Part shown: positions 17,498-26,437 of the stretch, piece after piece
How the letters are laid out: each line of letters starts with the position of its first letter
How positions within the stretch are numbered: position 1 is the first letter of the stretch
Assembly (NCBI GenBank): GCA_026986415.1
Contig: JALSOR010000085.1
Span: 1-35,680 of the forward strand
Length of the DNA: 35,680 nt
DNA from: Acidilobaceae archaeon
Lineage (GTDB): Archaea > Thermoproteota > Thermoprotei_A > Sulfolobales > Acidilobaceae
Direction of reading: 5' to 3'
Made by a program: the position numbers and the translations under genes
The notes under the pieces: generated by a model
Database searches by the model: none
Told to the model about the DNA's origin: nothing
Seen by the model: only the letters and a program-made list of their open reading frames with translations

Positions 17498-18836
17498 GAA
17501 GGACGCATCCGCAATCAAACACGCGTCTGAGAGGATCCTTGGAGACAGGCTTTTAGTGGTAACCTCTCTTGGCGGTAAACGCGGGGAGAATCTATGCAGG
17601 GCTATAAGGGATAGCGTCGAACCGTTCACTATCGTAGTTCTCGGGAGAGACGAGAACGTTGAGTGCATCAATAATGTTCTCGGGAGCACACCATTCACTG
17701 TTGTAGTAAAAACTAGAACTAGGAAGCCTAGAAATAGCACACTGGAAATGCTTGCAAGCATAATAGCGAAGGCAAAAGCTATCATGAGAACCGAGACCTG
17801 GTGGGACCATACATTCATCATAACCAGGGGGAAGGGGGCTCCCCTCTACAGGATCGCAGACCTCTACACCCCGGAAACCGATAGCTTCCTACTCTGGGGG
17901 AAGGGGCTAGAGAGACTACTCTCGTATACCGGCTACGATTTCAAGCCGGAAGCCAACAGCGTGGGAATCCTGTTCAAGCAGGGGCAAGGAAAACATAGAC
18001 TATACATCAATAGCCGCACATACACGGACATCCTCCTCCCAAGAGATGGCCGGCAACCAGAACCTGATGGGGACGCGATTAGTAGTGTATCAATAAAAAC
18101 GTGGGCGAGCCTGGAAGAAATGCTCCGCCAGAACACCCCTCTCATCCGCCTGCTAGAGGAGCACTCCCTCGGCCTCCTAGAGAAGACGGAACGCAGAAAA
18201 GCTATCGTGCCAGTAAGCGGTGGGAAAGATTCTACCGCGTCACTACTCTTAGCGGTAAAACATTTTGGGCCCGAGAATGTCGTAGCGATCTACGTCGATA
18301 CGGGCATTGATTTTCCTGTTAACAAGGAGTACGTCGAAAATACAACATCGCGCCTCGGAGTAGAGCTGGTAACAGTGAAGGCTGGGGTGGACAGCGGCCT
18401 GACACGCGAGGGCCTCCCCCTACCAACACCGGAGAATAGATGGTGCACCGGACGCAAGCTTGCAGCTCTCGCCTCTACTGCTAAGAGAATAGCTGGGAAC
18501 GGTAAGGATTACGCTCTTATAGTCGGCGATAGGGATGCCGAGTCGCCGAGGCGAGGGAAGAGGGGGCCTCTCACACTCGATATTCTGACCGGCCTTGAAA
18601 GGGTGGCCCCGATCAAGTACTGGTCTGGAGCCTGGACCTCTCTCTACATATTATCGGAAGGGTTGGATCTTAATCCGCTCTACAGCGAAGGCTTTCTCCG
18701 TATAGGATGCTATCTCTGTTTCTCCCTGCGGAAGTCCTGGGAGAGGAGAATACTGGAAGAGGAGGGATTCTACACCCGTATAATGAGGGTGAGGCCTGAC
18801 CTGAAAACGCTTATTTCCAGCTTCCTTGAAACATAA
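17469..18836 (+). CDS. PAPS-reductase/PP-loop (adenine nucleotide alpha hydrolase-like) protein with an extra N-terminal domain
   Basis: VPVSGGKDSTASLLLAVKHF, RWCTGRKLAAL, VGDRDAESPRRGKRGP, IGCYLCFSLRKSWE. Confidence 0.85.
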   Translation: MSMKILVRSRKDASAIKHASERILGDRLLVVTSLGGKRGENLCRAIRDSVEPFTIVVLGRDENVECINNVLGSTPFTVVVKTRTRKPRNSTLEMLASIIAKAKAIMRTETWWDHTFIITRGKGAPLYRIADLYTPETDSFLLWGKGLERLLSYTGYDFKPEANSVGILFKQGQGKHRLYINSRTYTDILLPRDGRQPEPDGDAISSVSIKTWASLEEMLRQNTPLIRLLEEHSLGLLEKTERRKAIVPVSGGKDSTASLLLAVKHFGPENVVAIYVDTGIDFPVNKEYVENTTSRLGVELVTVKAGVDSGLTREGLPLPTPENRWCTGRKLAALASTAKRIAGNGKDYALIVGDRDAESPRRGKRGPLTLDILTGLERVAPIKYWSGAWTSLYILSEGLDLNPLYSEGFLRIGCYLCFSLRKSWERRILEEEGFYTRIMRVRPDLKTLISSFLET

Positions 18837-18860
18837 GGAAACACGCAGGTGCAATAGTCT

Positions 18861-19955
18861 TTGAACGCGGAGGAGAGGTTTAACCTTATCACGAGGAATA
18901 CGATCGAGGTTATCACGCCCGAAGAGTTACGGCGAAAACTGGAGACAGGAGATAGGTTGAAAGCATACATCGGATACGAGCCTAGCGGTCTTATGCATAT
19001 TGGCTGGCTCATCTGGGTTTTCAAGGTTGCGGACATGATAAGGGCTGGCATCGACTTCACAATACTCGAAGCAACATGGCATGCATACATTAACGACAAG
19101 CTCGGGGGTAGCATGGAGCTGATAAGAACTTCCGCTAGACTAATCAGAAAAACAATGCAAGCCCTGGGCATACCTGTGGAGAAGATTAGGTTTATTGACG
19201 CCGAGGATTTAGCGGGCGATAAGGACTACTGGGCCCTGGTTATACGTGTCAGTAAGTCTAATAGTGTGAAACGTATTAGGAGAGCCCTCACTATCATGGG
19301 TCGGAGGATGGATGAGGCAGATCTTGACGCGAGCAAACTAATATATCCTGCAATGCAGGTAGCGGACATCTTCTACCTCGACCTCGACATAGCCCTGGGA
19401 GGCATGGACCAGCGGAAAGCCCATATGCTGGCGCGCGATACCGCGGAAAAACTTAAAAGGAAGAAACCTATAGCGGTCCACACGCCGCTCCTCACGAGCC
19501 TCCGGGGGCTCGGTAGGATGGACTCGTCGAAAATAGCGGAAATGGAAATAGACGAGCTCTACGCGGAAATTAAGGCCAGCAAGAGCGATCTCTCATCCAC
19601 TATCTTCCTGCATGAGGACCCGGACAGTATAAGGTCTAAGATAAGGAGGGCTTATTGCCCGCCAAGAGAGGTCAAATTCAACCCTATAATAGAGATAAAC
19701 AAGTACATACTCTTTGCCAGGCCAGGATTCAAACTCGTCGTCGAGAGACCAGCAAAGTATGGGGGGACAGTTGTCTACGAGAAATACGAGGAGCTGGAAA
19801 GAGATTATGTCGAGGGAAGACTACATCCCGTGGATCTCAAAAACGCGACGGCGAACGCTCTAATAGAGATGTTAGAGCCTGTGAGGAGGACCCTACTAAG
19901 CGATAGTGAGACGCGTGGGCTTATCGAGAGGATAATGGGTAACGTAACTAGGTGA
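18861..19955 (+). CDS. tyrS: tyrosyl-tRNA synthetase
   Basis: YIGYEPSGLMHIGWL (HIGH-like), ALGGMDQRKAHMLARD, KMSKS-like GRMDSSK; TTG start. Confidence 0.9.
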   Translation: MNAEERFNLITRNTIEVITPEELRRKLETGDRLKAYIGYEPSGLMHIGWLIWVFKVADMIRAGIDFTILEATWHAYINDKLGGSMELIRTSARLIRKTMQALGIPVEKIRFIDAEDLAGDKDYWALVIRVSKSNSVKRIRRALTIMGRRMDEADLDASKLIYPAMQVADIFYLDLDIALGGMDQRKAHMLARDTAEKLKRKKPIAVHTPLLTSLRGLGRMDSSKIAEMEIDELYAEIKASKSDLSSTIFLHEDPDSIRSKIRRAYCPPREVKFNPIIEINKYILFARPGFKLVVERPAKYGGTVVYEKYEELERDYVEGRLHPVDLKNATANALIEMLEPVRRTLLSDSETRGLIERIMGNVTR

Positions 19956-19980
19956 AATTGCCTATTTGATTCGTATCTAC

Positions 19981-19986
19981 TTTAAA
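19981..19986 (+). promoter_or_regulatory. putative TATA box upstream of the dnaG leader/element B
   Basis: TTTAAA, 190 nt before dnaG ATG, implying a long leader. Confidence 0.4.
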
Positions 19987-20010
19987 CCTTTACCCCCTAC
20001 TATTCCTATT

Positions 20011-20166
20011 ATGGACATGCACACCCTCCGAAGGCGTGCATTGAGCATGAAAGCGAGCATAGTAAGCTTGCCGCACTGCTAGATGTGGCATTAGCCCCCG
20101 CCCGGTGGCCATGCTAGGCGTGAAGCCCTCCGGGACGGGAAGCCTCAAGGCTGTGAAGGGAGGTGT
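20011..20166 (+). ncRNA. candidate structured RNA or 5' leader of dnaG (element B)
   Basis: Hairpins ATGCAC (20017-20022)/GTGCAT (20036-20041), GCGAGC (20053-20058)/GCTTGC (20066-20071), AGCC(TCAA)GGCT (20141-20152), AGCATG (20044-20049)/CATGCT (20110-20115); ends at SD GGGAGGTG (20158-20165). Confidence 0.45.
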
Positions 20167-20175
20167 AATACGACT

Positions 20176-21498
20176 ATGAAGTACCTGATTAAGGCTAGGC
20201 TAGAAGTTCATGGGAGAGTTGAGAAGCACGATGTTATAGGTGCTATTTTCGGGCAGACGGAGAACCTGTTAGGAAGCGATTTCAACCTTGAAGCGCTCCA
20301 GAACAAGGACAAGATAGGGCGCGTATACGTCGACATTAAATATCACGGATCTAAAACGGTCGGAACAATACAGATCCCCAGCAACCTAGACAGGGTCGAG
20401 ACAGCTATTCTCGCTGCAATGCTGGAGACTGTAGACCGTATCGGCCCTTATCAGGCTAAGATAGTCGTGGAGGAGATAAAGGATCTGAGGCAGGAAAAGA
20501 TAAAGAAGATAATCGAGAGGAGCAAAGAGCTTATCAGGCAGATGAAAGAGACGGAACCCGACCTCAAAGAGCTTATCAGGGAGATACTTAAGAGCGAGGA
20601 AAAACCGAAACAAGTCAAAGTTATAGAGTACGGGCCCGAGAAGCTCCCAGCCGCCCCCGGAGTCGATAAGTCAGACACGATCATAATAGTTGAAGGCAGA
20701 GCTGACGTTATCAACCTAATGAAATACGGGTACGATAATGTAATAGCCATCGGCGGCGCTAGAGAGCACACTCCGAAAACAATAATCGAGCTAGCCAAAA
20801 AGAAGAAGGCTATCGCATTCGTCGACGGTGACAGGGGAGGAGACCTCATACTCAAAACCCTACTCTCAGAAGCAGACATAGACTATGTAGCGAGAGCCCC
20901 CAAAGGGATGGAGGTAGAACACCTGACAGGCAAGGAGATAGCCGCGGCACTCAAACAGATGGTCCCAGCATCCGCAGTCAAAAAACAGATAGGCCTAGAG
21001 AAGGAGGAAGCCGCCAAGCCAGAGGAGAAGAAGGAAGAAGCCGAAGAGAAAGCTGAAGAGAAGAAACCCGTAGTTGAAGAGAAGAAAGAAGCAGTCGTAG
21101 AGGAGAAACGCGAAGAGAAGAAAGAGGCGGTCAGCGGGGAAGCCAAGGCTGTCCAGGAGACCAAAACGGGAGCAGTAGAACCGTCACTAGTAGCCGTTAT
21201 ACCAAAGGAGAAGATAGTTGAGATAATAAACAGTCTAAAGGGGACGCTCGAAGCCGTATTCTTCGATAGCCAATGGAATGAGATAAAAAGGGTGCGCGTG
21301 AGAGACCTGTTCAACGAGATAAAGAACCTAGAAAATAACACTGTATACGCTATAGTGTTTGACGGCATCATAACTCAGAGGCTTATGGATGCTGCCGCCG
21401 AGAAGGGCGTGAAAATACTGATAGGTGCGAGATTGGGAGCAAAAATAGGGAGCAAGCCGGAAGGCATAACGTATCTAACATTCAATGATCTAGTCTAA
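20176..21498 (+). CDS. dnaG: archaeal DnaG-like primase (TOPRIM)
   Basis: IFGQTENLLGSDFNLEALQ, TOPRIM IIVEGRADVINLMKYGYDNVIAIGG, FVDGDRGGDLI. Confidence 0.95.
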   Translation: MKYLIKARLEVHGRVEKHDVIGAIFGQTENLLGSDFNLEALQNKDKIGRVYVDIKYHGSKTVGTIQIPSNLDRVETAILAAMLETVDRIGPYQAKIVVEEIKDLRQEKIKKIIERSKELIRQMKETEPDLKELIREILKSEEKPKQVKVIEYGPEKLPAAPGVDKSDTIIIVEGRADVINLMKYGYDNVIAIGGAREHTPKTIIELAKKKKAIAFVDGDRGGDLILKTLLSEADIDYVARAPKGMEVEHLTGKEIAAALKQMVPASAVKKQIGLEKEEAAKPEEKKEEAEEKAEEKKPVVEEKKEAVVEEKREEKKEAVSGEAKAVQETKTGAVEPSLVAVIPKEKIVEIINSLKGTLEAVFFDSQWNEIKRVRVRDLFNEIKNLENNTVYAIVFDGIITQRLMDAAAEKGVKILIGARLGAKIGSKPEGITYLTFNDLV

Positions 21499-23897
21499 CC
21501 GAAATAGTCTAGAAGAGATTTCTGCTTTTTCCCTGATTTTAACGTTTTCTCTGTCACACCAAAATACCCGAGGATTCTCAGCGCTGCAGGAATAATTTGC
21601 TTGTCGACATAGTAGTCTACATCTATTTCTTCGGGTTTAACCATGAAATAGGGGCGCGCCCTTCTCGAGAGTCTCTCGCTACCCCTCACTATGACGAACC
21701 CTATTTTCATTCCAGGCTCGACCTTGTAGCCCGCCTTTTCCATTAGCCTAGCAGCGTATACGTGGGGCTGTTCTGCCTCGTATTTTTCGGGCCTTTTCGT
21801 TAGGGTCTTCCAAATTATGAGTTTCCTAATATTTATTTTGTTTTCTTGTAATTGTTTTATAATGTCCCTAACATATTCTATAGCCTTGTTCAGGTCACCC
21901 GTTCGCAATACTATCTCGGCTACTTTCAGCTGTGTCTCCTTGGCTAGATCGCTCCAATCGCCCCTGACAGCCTCGAAGCCTACAACGTCAATCTTCCCGT
22001 CGACTGTCAAGCCCACATATCTTTTCTTTGATTCTGTGAAGAACACTTTTTTATATATTTTATCTATTTTTATTTCGAATCCTAGCTCCTTCTCTATTGT
22101 TTCAATAAGCTTCTCAACCTTCTCCGGATCATACGAGACGAACAAGCTGTCAGTATCACCATAAATAACCTCCAAGCCCAGCCTTCTCGCTAGCTCGATG
22201 GCCTTAGTGATTGTAGCCCTCCCCCACGCCGTTATAGACTCGGCACACTCCCTGCAATACCAGCGGGCATACGACCAGCCCATGTAACCGTATGTTGCGT
22301 TCGCTAGAACCTTGACCGCCTTCTGTCTCTCGTCGAGGAGCCTGTAGAGAGGGGTATCCTTGGGCGTTCTCTTGAGCTCTTCCTTGAGACGCTTCCTAAT
22401 ATCTAGAAGTTTAACCACTACTTTCTTGAAGAACCCATCTGGCCTCTTCCTGAACTTATGACCGACACCTGGAGCCACGTAAACCTCTTCTGGACTGTAC
22501 TCCTCGCCCGGCCTGACGAGCGTGTCTGGGCCCACATTGTATTTAACCATAATATTTGGGTACATGCTTGCGAAATCGAGCACGGCAATGTTCTCGTGTA
22601 GGCCGGGTTTAGGCTTAAGGACTATTGCCCCCGTGTAGGACTCCTCCCTCCTCTCAACCCTGTTGGGAGCGAGCTCGTTCTGCTTGAAAGCCTCCCTTAG
22701 GAGCCTCCACTCCAGCCTAAAACCGACACTTGCGGCCATAACCTGGTCCATGGGTAGGCCGCTTATAGTGCTCATTTGGGCCCCGAAGGGTAGGAACCTG
22801 TCGGCCAGGCCTATGGTAGCCCTGACATCATCCCTAGCATACTGTAATAGGATGCTCCTCTTCGATTCATCCTTCCAGTACTCGTTTATCTGCCACCACT
22901 CTAATATTACTCTCTTCTCCTTTGGTAGCACGCCCAGGTAGTCCGCTACTTCCTCTAGCGTCTTCACTTTGACCTCGTGTAGCTCCTTGGCGAAATCGTA
23001 CAGGTCCACGTTTAACCTTCCCGGAACAGAGATGTGGCCATACACGCTGGACTGTGGAATCCCGCCCTGCTTTCGGCCAACGTCAAGCTTTACCCCGAGT
23101 ATCTTCGACCTTTCAATGAGATATGGCCAGTCGAACCCGTTCTGGTTGTACCCGACTATTATGTCTGGATCATATTCTCTTATTATTTTAACAAAATTCC
23201 TTATAACCTCTACATCTGACCTCTCAGCAACAATAAGTTTCGGCTCCCTATCCTCACTGGTAGCATACCCAATAATAATAACCGGGTCCTTCCTCGGATC
23301 GGGCGATCCCCTCTCACTGTAAACTTCAATATCGAACGCCATAACCTTCAGGCCGCGGAGGGGATCCTCGTTGGCCCGGGAACCCACCTCCTCTATTCCG
23401 CCCCCCTGTATCACGTATAAAGCGTCAACCCTGTATGGCCCCGTACTGCTCTTCTTAACAGCTCTCGCGGTATACCAACGCATAGGATACAGGTTATAGT
23501 CTATGAGAAACCTCATAGAGAATCTTATATCAGCCTCTAACACCTCCCGGACACTGTCAAGCCTATAAACTAGATCCCTGTACTCGCGGACTTTGGCCGG
23601 TATGAGAGTTGTGATCTTCAACGCCTCGACTGGACGTCCTATATACTTCTTATCTACAGGATCAATGGATAGTATAGGGCTAGAAGGCTTTGAGAGCCTC
23701 CTAACCTGGTCTATAGCTAAGTAGGGGTCAACGCCTTTCTCTAGGAGGGCGTAGAAGTATGGCCTGAAACCATCATATTTTACGACGATCCTCTTATCAT
23801 TACTATCCCTGCCATACATGACCAGTAGAGGTTTTCCCGCTTCGATCTCATATGTTATATCGAGAAGTTGAAATTCTATGCTCTCGGCGCCGATCAT
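21495..23897 (-). CDS. polB: family-B DNA polymerase with 3'-5' exonuclease
   Basis: ExoI MAFDIEVYSE, ExoII GYNQNGFDWPYL, motif A VLDFASMYPNIMVKYN, motif B KVLANATYGYMGW, motif C VIYGDTDSLFVSY. Confidence 0.96.
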   Translation of the reverse strand: MIGAESIEFQLLDITYEIEAGKPLLVMYGRDSNDKRIVVKYDGFRPYFYALLEKGVDPYLAIDQVRRLSKPSSPILSIDPVDKKYIGRPVEALKITTLIPAKVREYRDLVYRLDSVREVLEADIRFSMRFLIDYNLYPMRWYTARAVKKSSTGPYRVDALYVIQGGGIEEVGSRANEDPLRGLKVMAFDIEVYSERGSPDPRKDPVIIIGYATSEDREPKLIVAERSDVEVIRNFVKIIREYDPDIIVGYNQNGFDWPYLIERSKILGVKLDVGRKQGGIPQSSVYGHISVPGRLNVDLYDFAKELHEVKVKTLEEVADYLGVLPKEKRVILEWWQINEYWKDESKRSILLQYARDDVRATIGLADRFLPFGAQMSTISGLPMDQVMAASVGFRLEWRLLREAFKQNELAPNRVERREESYTGAIVLKPKPGLHENIAVLDFASMYPNIMVKYNVGPDTLVRPGEEYSPEEVYVAPGVGHKFRKRPDGFFKKVVVKLLDIRKRLKEELKRTPKDTPLYRLLDERQKAVKVLANATYGYMGWSYARWYCRECAESITAWGRATITKAIELARRLGLEVIYGDTDSLFVSYDPEKVEKLIETIEKELGFEIKIDKIYKKVFFTESKKRYVGLTVDGKIDVVGFEAVRGDWSDLAKETQLKVAEIVLRTGDLNKAIEYVRDIIKQLQENKINIRKLIIWKTLTKRPEKYEAEQPHVYAARLMEKAGYKVEPGMKIGFVIVRGSERLSRRARPYFMVKPEEIDVDYYVDKQIIPAALRILGYFGVTEKTLKSGKKQKSLLDYFG

Positions 23898-24174
23898 AAC
23901 CAGCCACCTACCCCCCTTTCAGCCTGGCAGGGGACCTGGGGAAGAGGTCCTTTACGATTCCATCCAGCATTTAGTCTTTGATACGTTCGGAGCCTCTTAT
24001 GTTATGCAGATAAAATCCCACTTTATTATATATTATTCAATAAAAATGCTACCGTAATACGGGCCTCACCCTTTAACAGCCAGCCCCATACAAACGCCGC
24101 GATACTGGAACGACAACCAGACATCCCATGGACCTCGAACAACACATACCGCTCGCGGGGGTGTTTAGGAGAGC

Positions 24175-24870
24175 TTGACGGGAGACCATAACGGGCTGCT
24201 TATCGCCTTCGAGGGTGTCGATGGAAGCGGCTTAACCACTCACGCCAAGATGACGGTATCATACCTAAACAGTATCGGGCTCAAAGCGGTATACTCGAAG
24301 GAGCCTACTAGGGGGCCCATAGGAAGCCTTATCAGGAGGCTCCTAGCGGACAAGAGCCTGCCAAAAAATGGCCGTTTTAGCGATCTCCTAGCATTACTCT
24401 TCGCTGCGGATAGGCTTCGCCATTTCTATTGGCCTGATCCCGAGTCTGGAGCCCCGCTGGCTGATCTGTTATCCGAGGGCTGGATCGTCGTTCTCGACAG
24501 GTACAAATACTCGAGCATAGCATATCAGGGGGTATACTCCGGGTTTAGATGGGTTGAGACGGTCAATTCTAAGGTACCAGAAGCCGACATTATAGTGTAT
24601 CTGGATGTCAGTATCGACCTGATACTTGACAGGCTAGCCTATAGGAGCAGGCTCGAGATCTACGAGGACAGGCAGTACTTGGAGACTATTAAAGATGCGT
24701 TCGAGAAAGTGCTGGGAAACGCTGAGTCGAGGGGTGCCCATATCGTTAGAGTAAAGGTTGAACGTGAGGGCGGAGAAGATCCGCCGGTAGAGGTTGTTAA
24801 CGCCAGGATAATCTCAACCCTCTGTAGGACACTCGAGGAGCTCCATTTCCCCTGTAGGCCTAACCCTTAG
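24175..24870 (+). CDS. tmk: thymidylate kinase-family protein with atypical P-loop
   Basis: FEGVDGSGLTTHAKM P-loop-like, LDRYKYSSIAYQG (DRY..S..AYQ) motif; TTG start. Confidence 0.85.
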   Translation: MTGDHNGLLIAFEGVDGSGLTTHAKMTVSYLNSIGLKAVYSKEPTRGPIGSLIRRLLADKSLPKNGRFSDLLALLFAADRLRHFYWPDPESGAPLADLLSEGWIVVLDRYKYSSIAYQGVYSGFRWVETVNSKVPEADIIVYLDVSIDLILDRLAYRSRLEIYEDRQYLETIKDAFEKVLGNAESRGAHIVRVKVEREGGEDPPVEVVNARIISTLCRTLEELHFPCRPNP

Positions 24871-25209
24871 GGTGCACCCATCGCGTATCTTCTCGAACAC
24901 TTCTCTTGGGAGCCCCTCGTAGAGGGGTATTCCGGCGAGCACGGCTCCGACTACAACTATGGGCTCGCTCTTGACCATCACTATAGCTTTCGGCTCCACA
25001 CCATAATATTTTAGACCGTAAATAATATATGAGCCTACAGTGCTACCCCTAGAACGGCCTATCACCAGGATCTTCCCCGCAATGCTCCTACCATCATAGA
25101 GTTCTCCCTTGACAGGGTCGACTTCGCCGTAGAAGCTGAGGCGTTCGACCTTTACAGTTTCCCCCTCAGCATAACCCGGAACCAGAGGTTTAAGCCTATA
25201 CGACGCCAT
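24814..25209 (-). CDS. aconitase X swivel subunit, probable phosphomevalonate dehydratase small subunit (ORF listed to 25248; ATG 25209 preferred)
   Basis: GELYDGRSIAGKILVIGRSRGSTVGSYIIYGL, AIVMVKSEPIVVVGAVLAGIPLYEG. Confidence 0.88.
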   Translation of the reverse strand: MASYRLKPLVPGYAEGETVKVERLSFYGEVDPVKGELYDGRSIAGKILVIGRSRGSTVGSYIIYGLKYYGVEPKAIVMVKSEPIVVVGAVLAGIPLYEGLPREVFEKIRDGCTLRVRPTGEMELLECPTEG

Positions 25210-25222
25210 CCTGGTCGCACCC

Positions 25223-26434
25223 CTACGGGTTGACTGCGAGTCTTGCAAGTGCAGGCAGGCTTAGAAGGCCCACGCTAGACACTTTCCTCCTGAGATAGAA
25301 GTATGCCTTATAGCTGTTGGTTGCAATAGAGTAATCTCTACTTTTGAGCTGGCCGACTATGAGACACGTGCTCCTTATGAATCTGACACCTTTCGCTTGT
25401 AGCCTTCTGATGTGATCTCCGGCCCTCTCATATGCGTCTCTGGACAGTGTCGCTATTATAGGTATCCTGGCTTTACCGTTCAAGTAGTGGTCCAGAATTT
25501 TAAGATCGTCGGCTGCCAGGTGCGGGCAGCCTAGGAATATGAAATCTACAGGGTTTCCTGGTGCGAGATCTTTTCTTCTGGATATGATGAGGCGGGCTTC
25601 TATCTCTATTGCAGGTCCCGGGCGCATCCCACGCGTCTCCACCGGCGTTATACCTGGTATGACCGCCATGCTAATGTTTCCTGCCGCGCCGAGGGCGGCA
25701 GAGAATTCGCGGAGCACTATGTCCCTGTAGGGTTCCGGCGGGAGCCCCATCTCTACCAGTGGTGGCCTGTCGTTGTCGTGGGTTTCAGCTAGAATCTCAG
25801 CGACCACTCCAGCGTCAACCTCGTCTACGGGTGCTATTTCAACCCTGTATGTCTCGCTGGGAATCCTGTTCTCGGGTATGTGTACACCGTAATAGTATGT
25901 CCTGCCGGCTATCGATGCTAGCAGGGCTAACGGTCCTCCTTCACGGTTGGTCCAGATGCCTAGGACCGTATTCGCGTACGCGACAGCGCTCGACTCTCCC
26001 CATGCGACGTGGGATCCAGGCTTTAAGTTGAGAGACGCGAAGCTTCTAGTTTTATATGGTGTACATGTTAGGACCGGGTTTGCTCCCATACCTGTGAGTG
26101 CCCGGATTATTGCTTGCTGGCCCTCTAAGAAATCCTTGTCGACCTTTAAAATTCCCCCGGTATTCGCGGGGTCTGCATCGTCGAAGCCTATAGGGTTTAC
26201 CGTTGTTGGGACTGATACTCTAGCACCGGAAAGGTACAGGTCCTCTATGAAACGCCGGCCGGGCTCTCCTATGGTTCCATAGGACACGCCTGATATGTGA
26301 GCATGCTCTATGCGTATCAGCCTCTCCGCCCCCAGCGACTCGGCGACTTTAACTATAGCCTCTAACGCTCTAGCCTTGGCCTCCCCCATTTTACCCTCCA
26401 GTATCTCCTCTTCCTCGCGTGTCAATAGTACCAT
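25223..26434 (-). CDS. aconitase X catalytic subunit, probable phosphomevalonate dehydratase large subunit
   Basis: HAHISGVSYGTIGEPGRRFIEDL, CTPYKTRS, AWGESSAVAYANTVLGIWTNREGGP, GCPHLAADDL. Confidence 0.9.
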   Translation of the reverse strand: MVLLTREEEEILEGKMGEAKARALEAIVKVAESLGAERLIRIEHAHISGVSYGTIGEPGRRFIEDLYLSGARVSVPTTVNPIGFDDADPANTGGILKVDKDFLEGQQAIIRALTGMGANPVLTCTPYKTRSFASLNLKPGSHVAWGESSAVAYANTVLGIWTNREGGPLALLASIAGRTYYYGVHIPENRIPSETYRVEIAPVDEVDAGVVAEILAETHDNDRPPLVEMGLPPEPYRDIVLREFSAALGAAGNISMAVIPGITPVETRGMRPGPAIEIEARLIISRRKDLAPGNPVDFIFLGCPHLAADDLKILDHYLNGKARIPIIATLSRDAYERAGDHIRRLQAKGVRFIRSTCLIVGQLKSRDYSIATNSYKAYFYLRRKVSSVGLLSLPALARLAVNP

Positions 26435-26437
26435 TGC

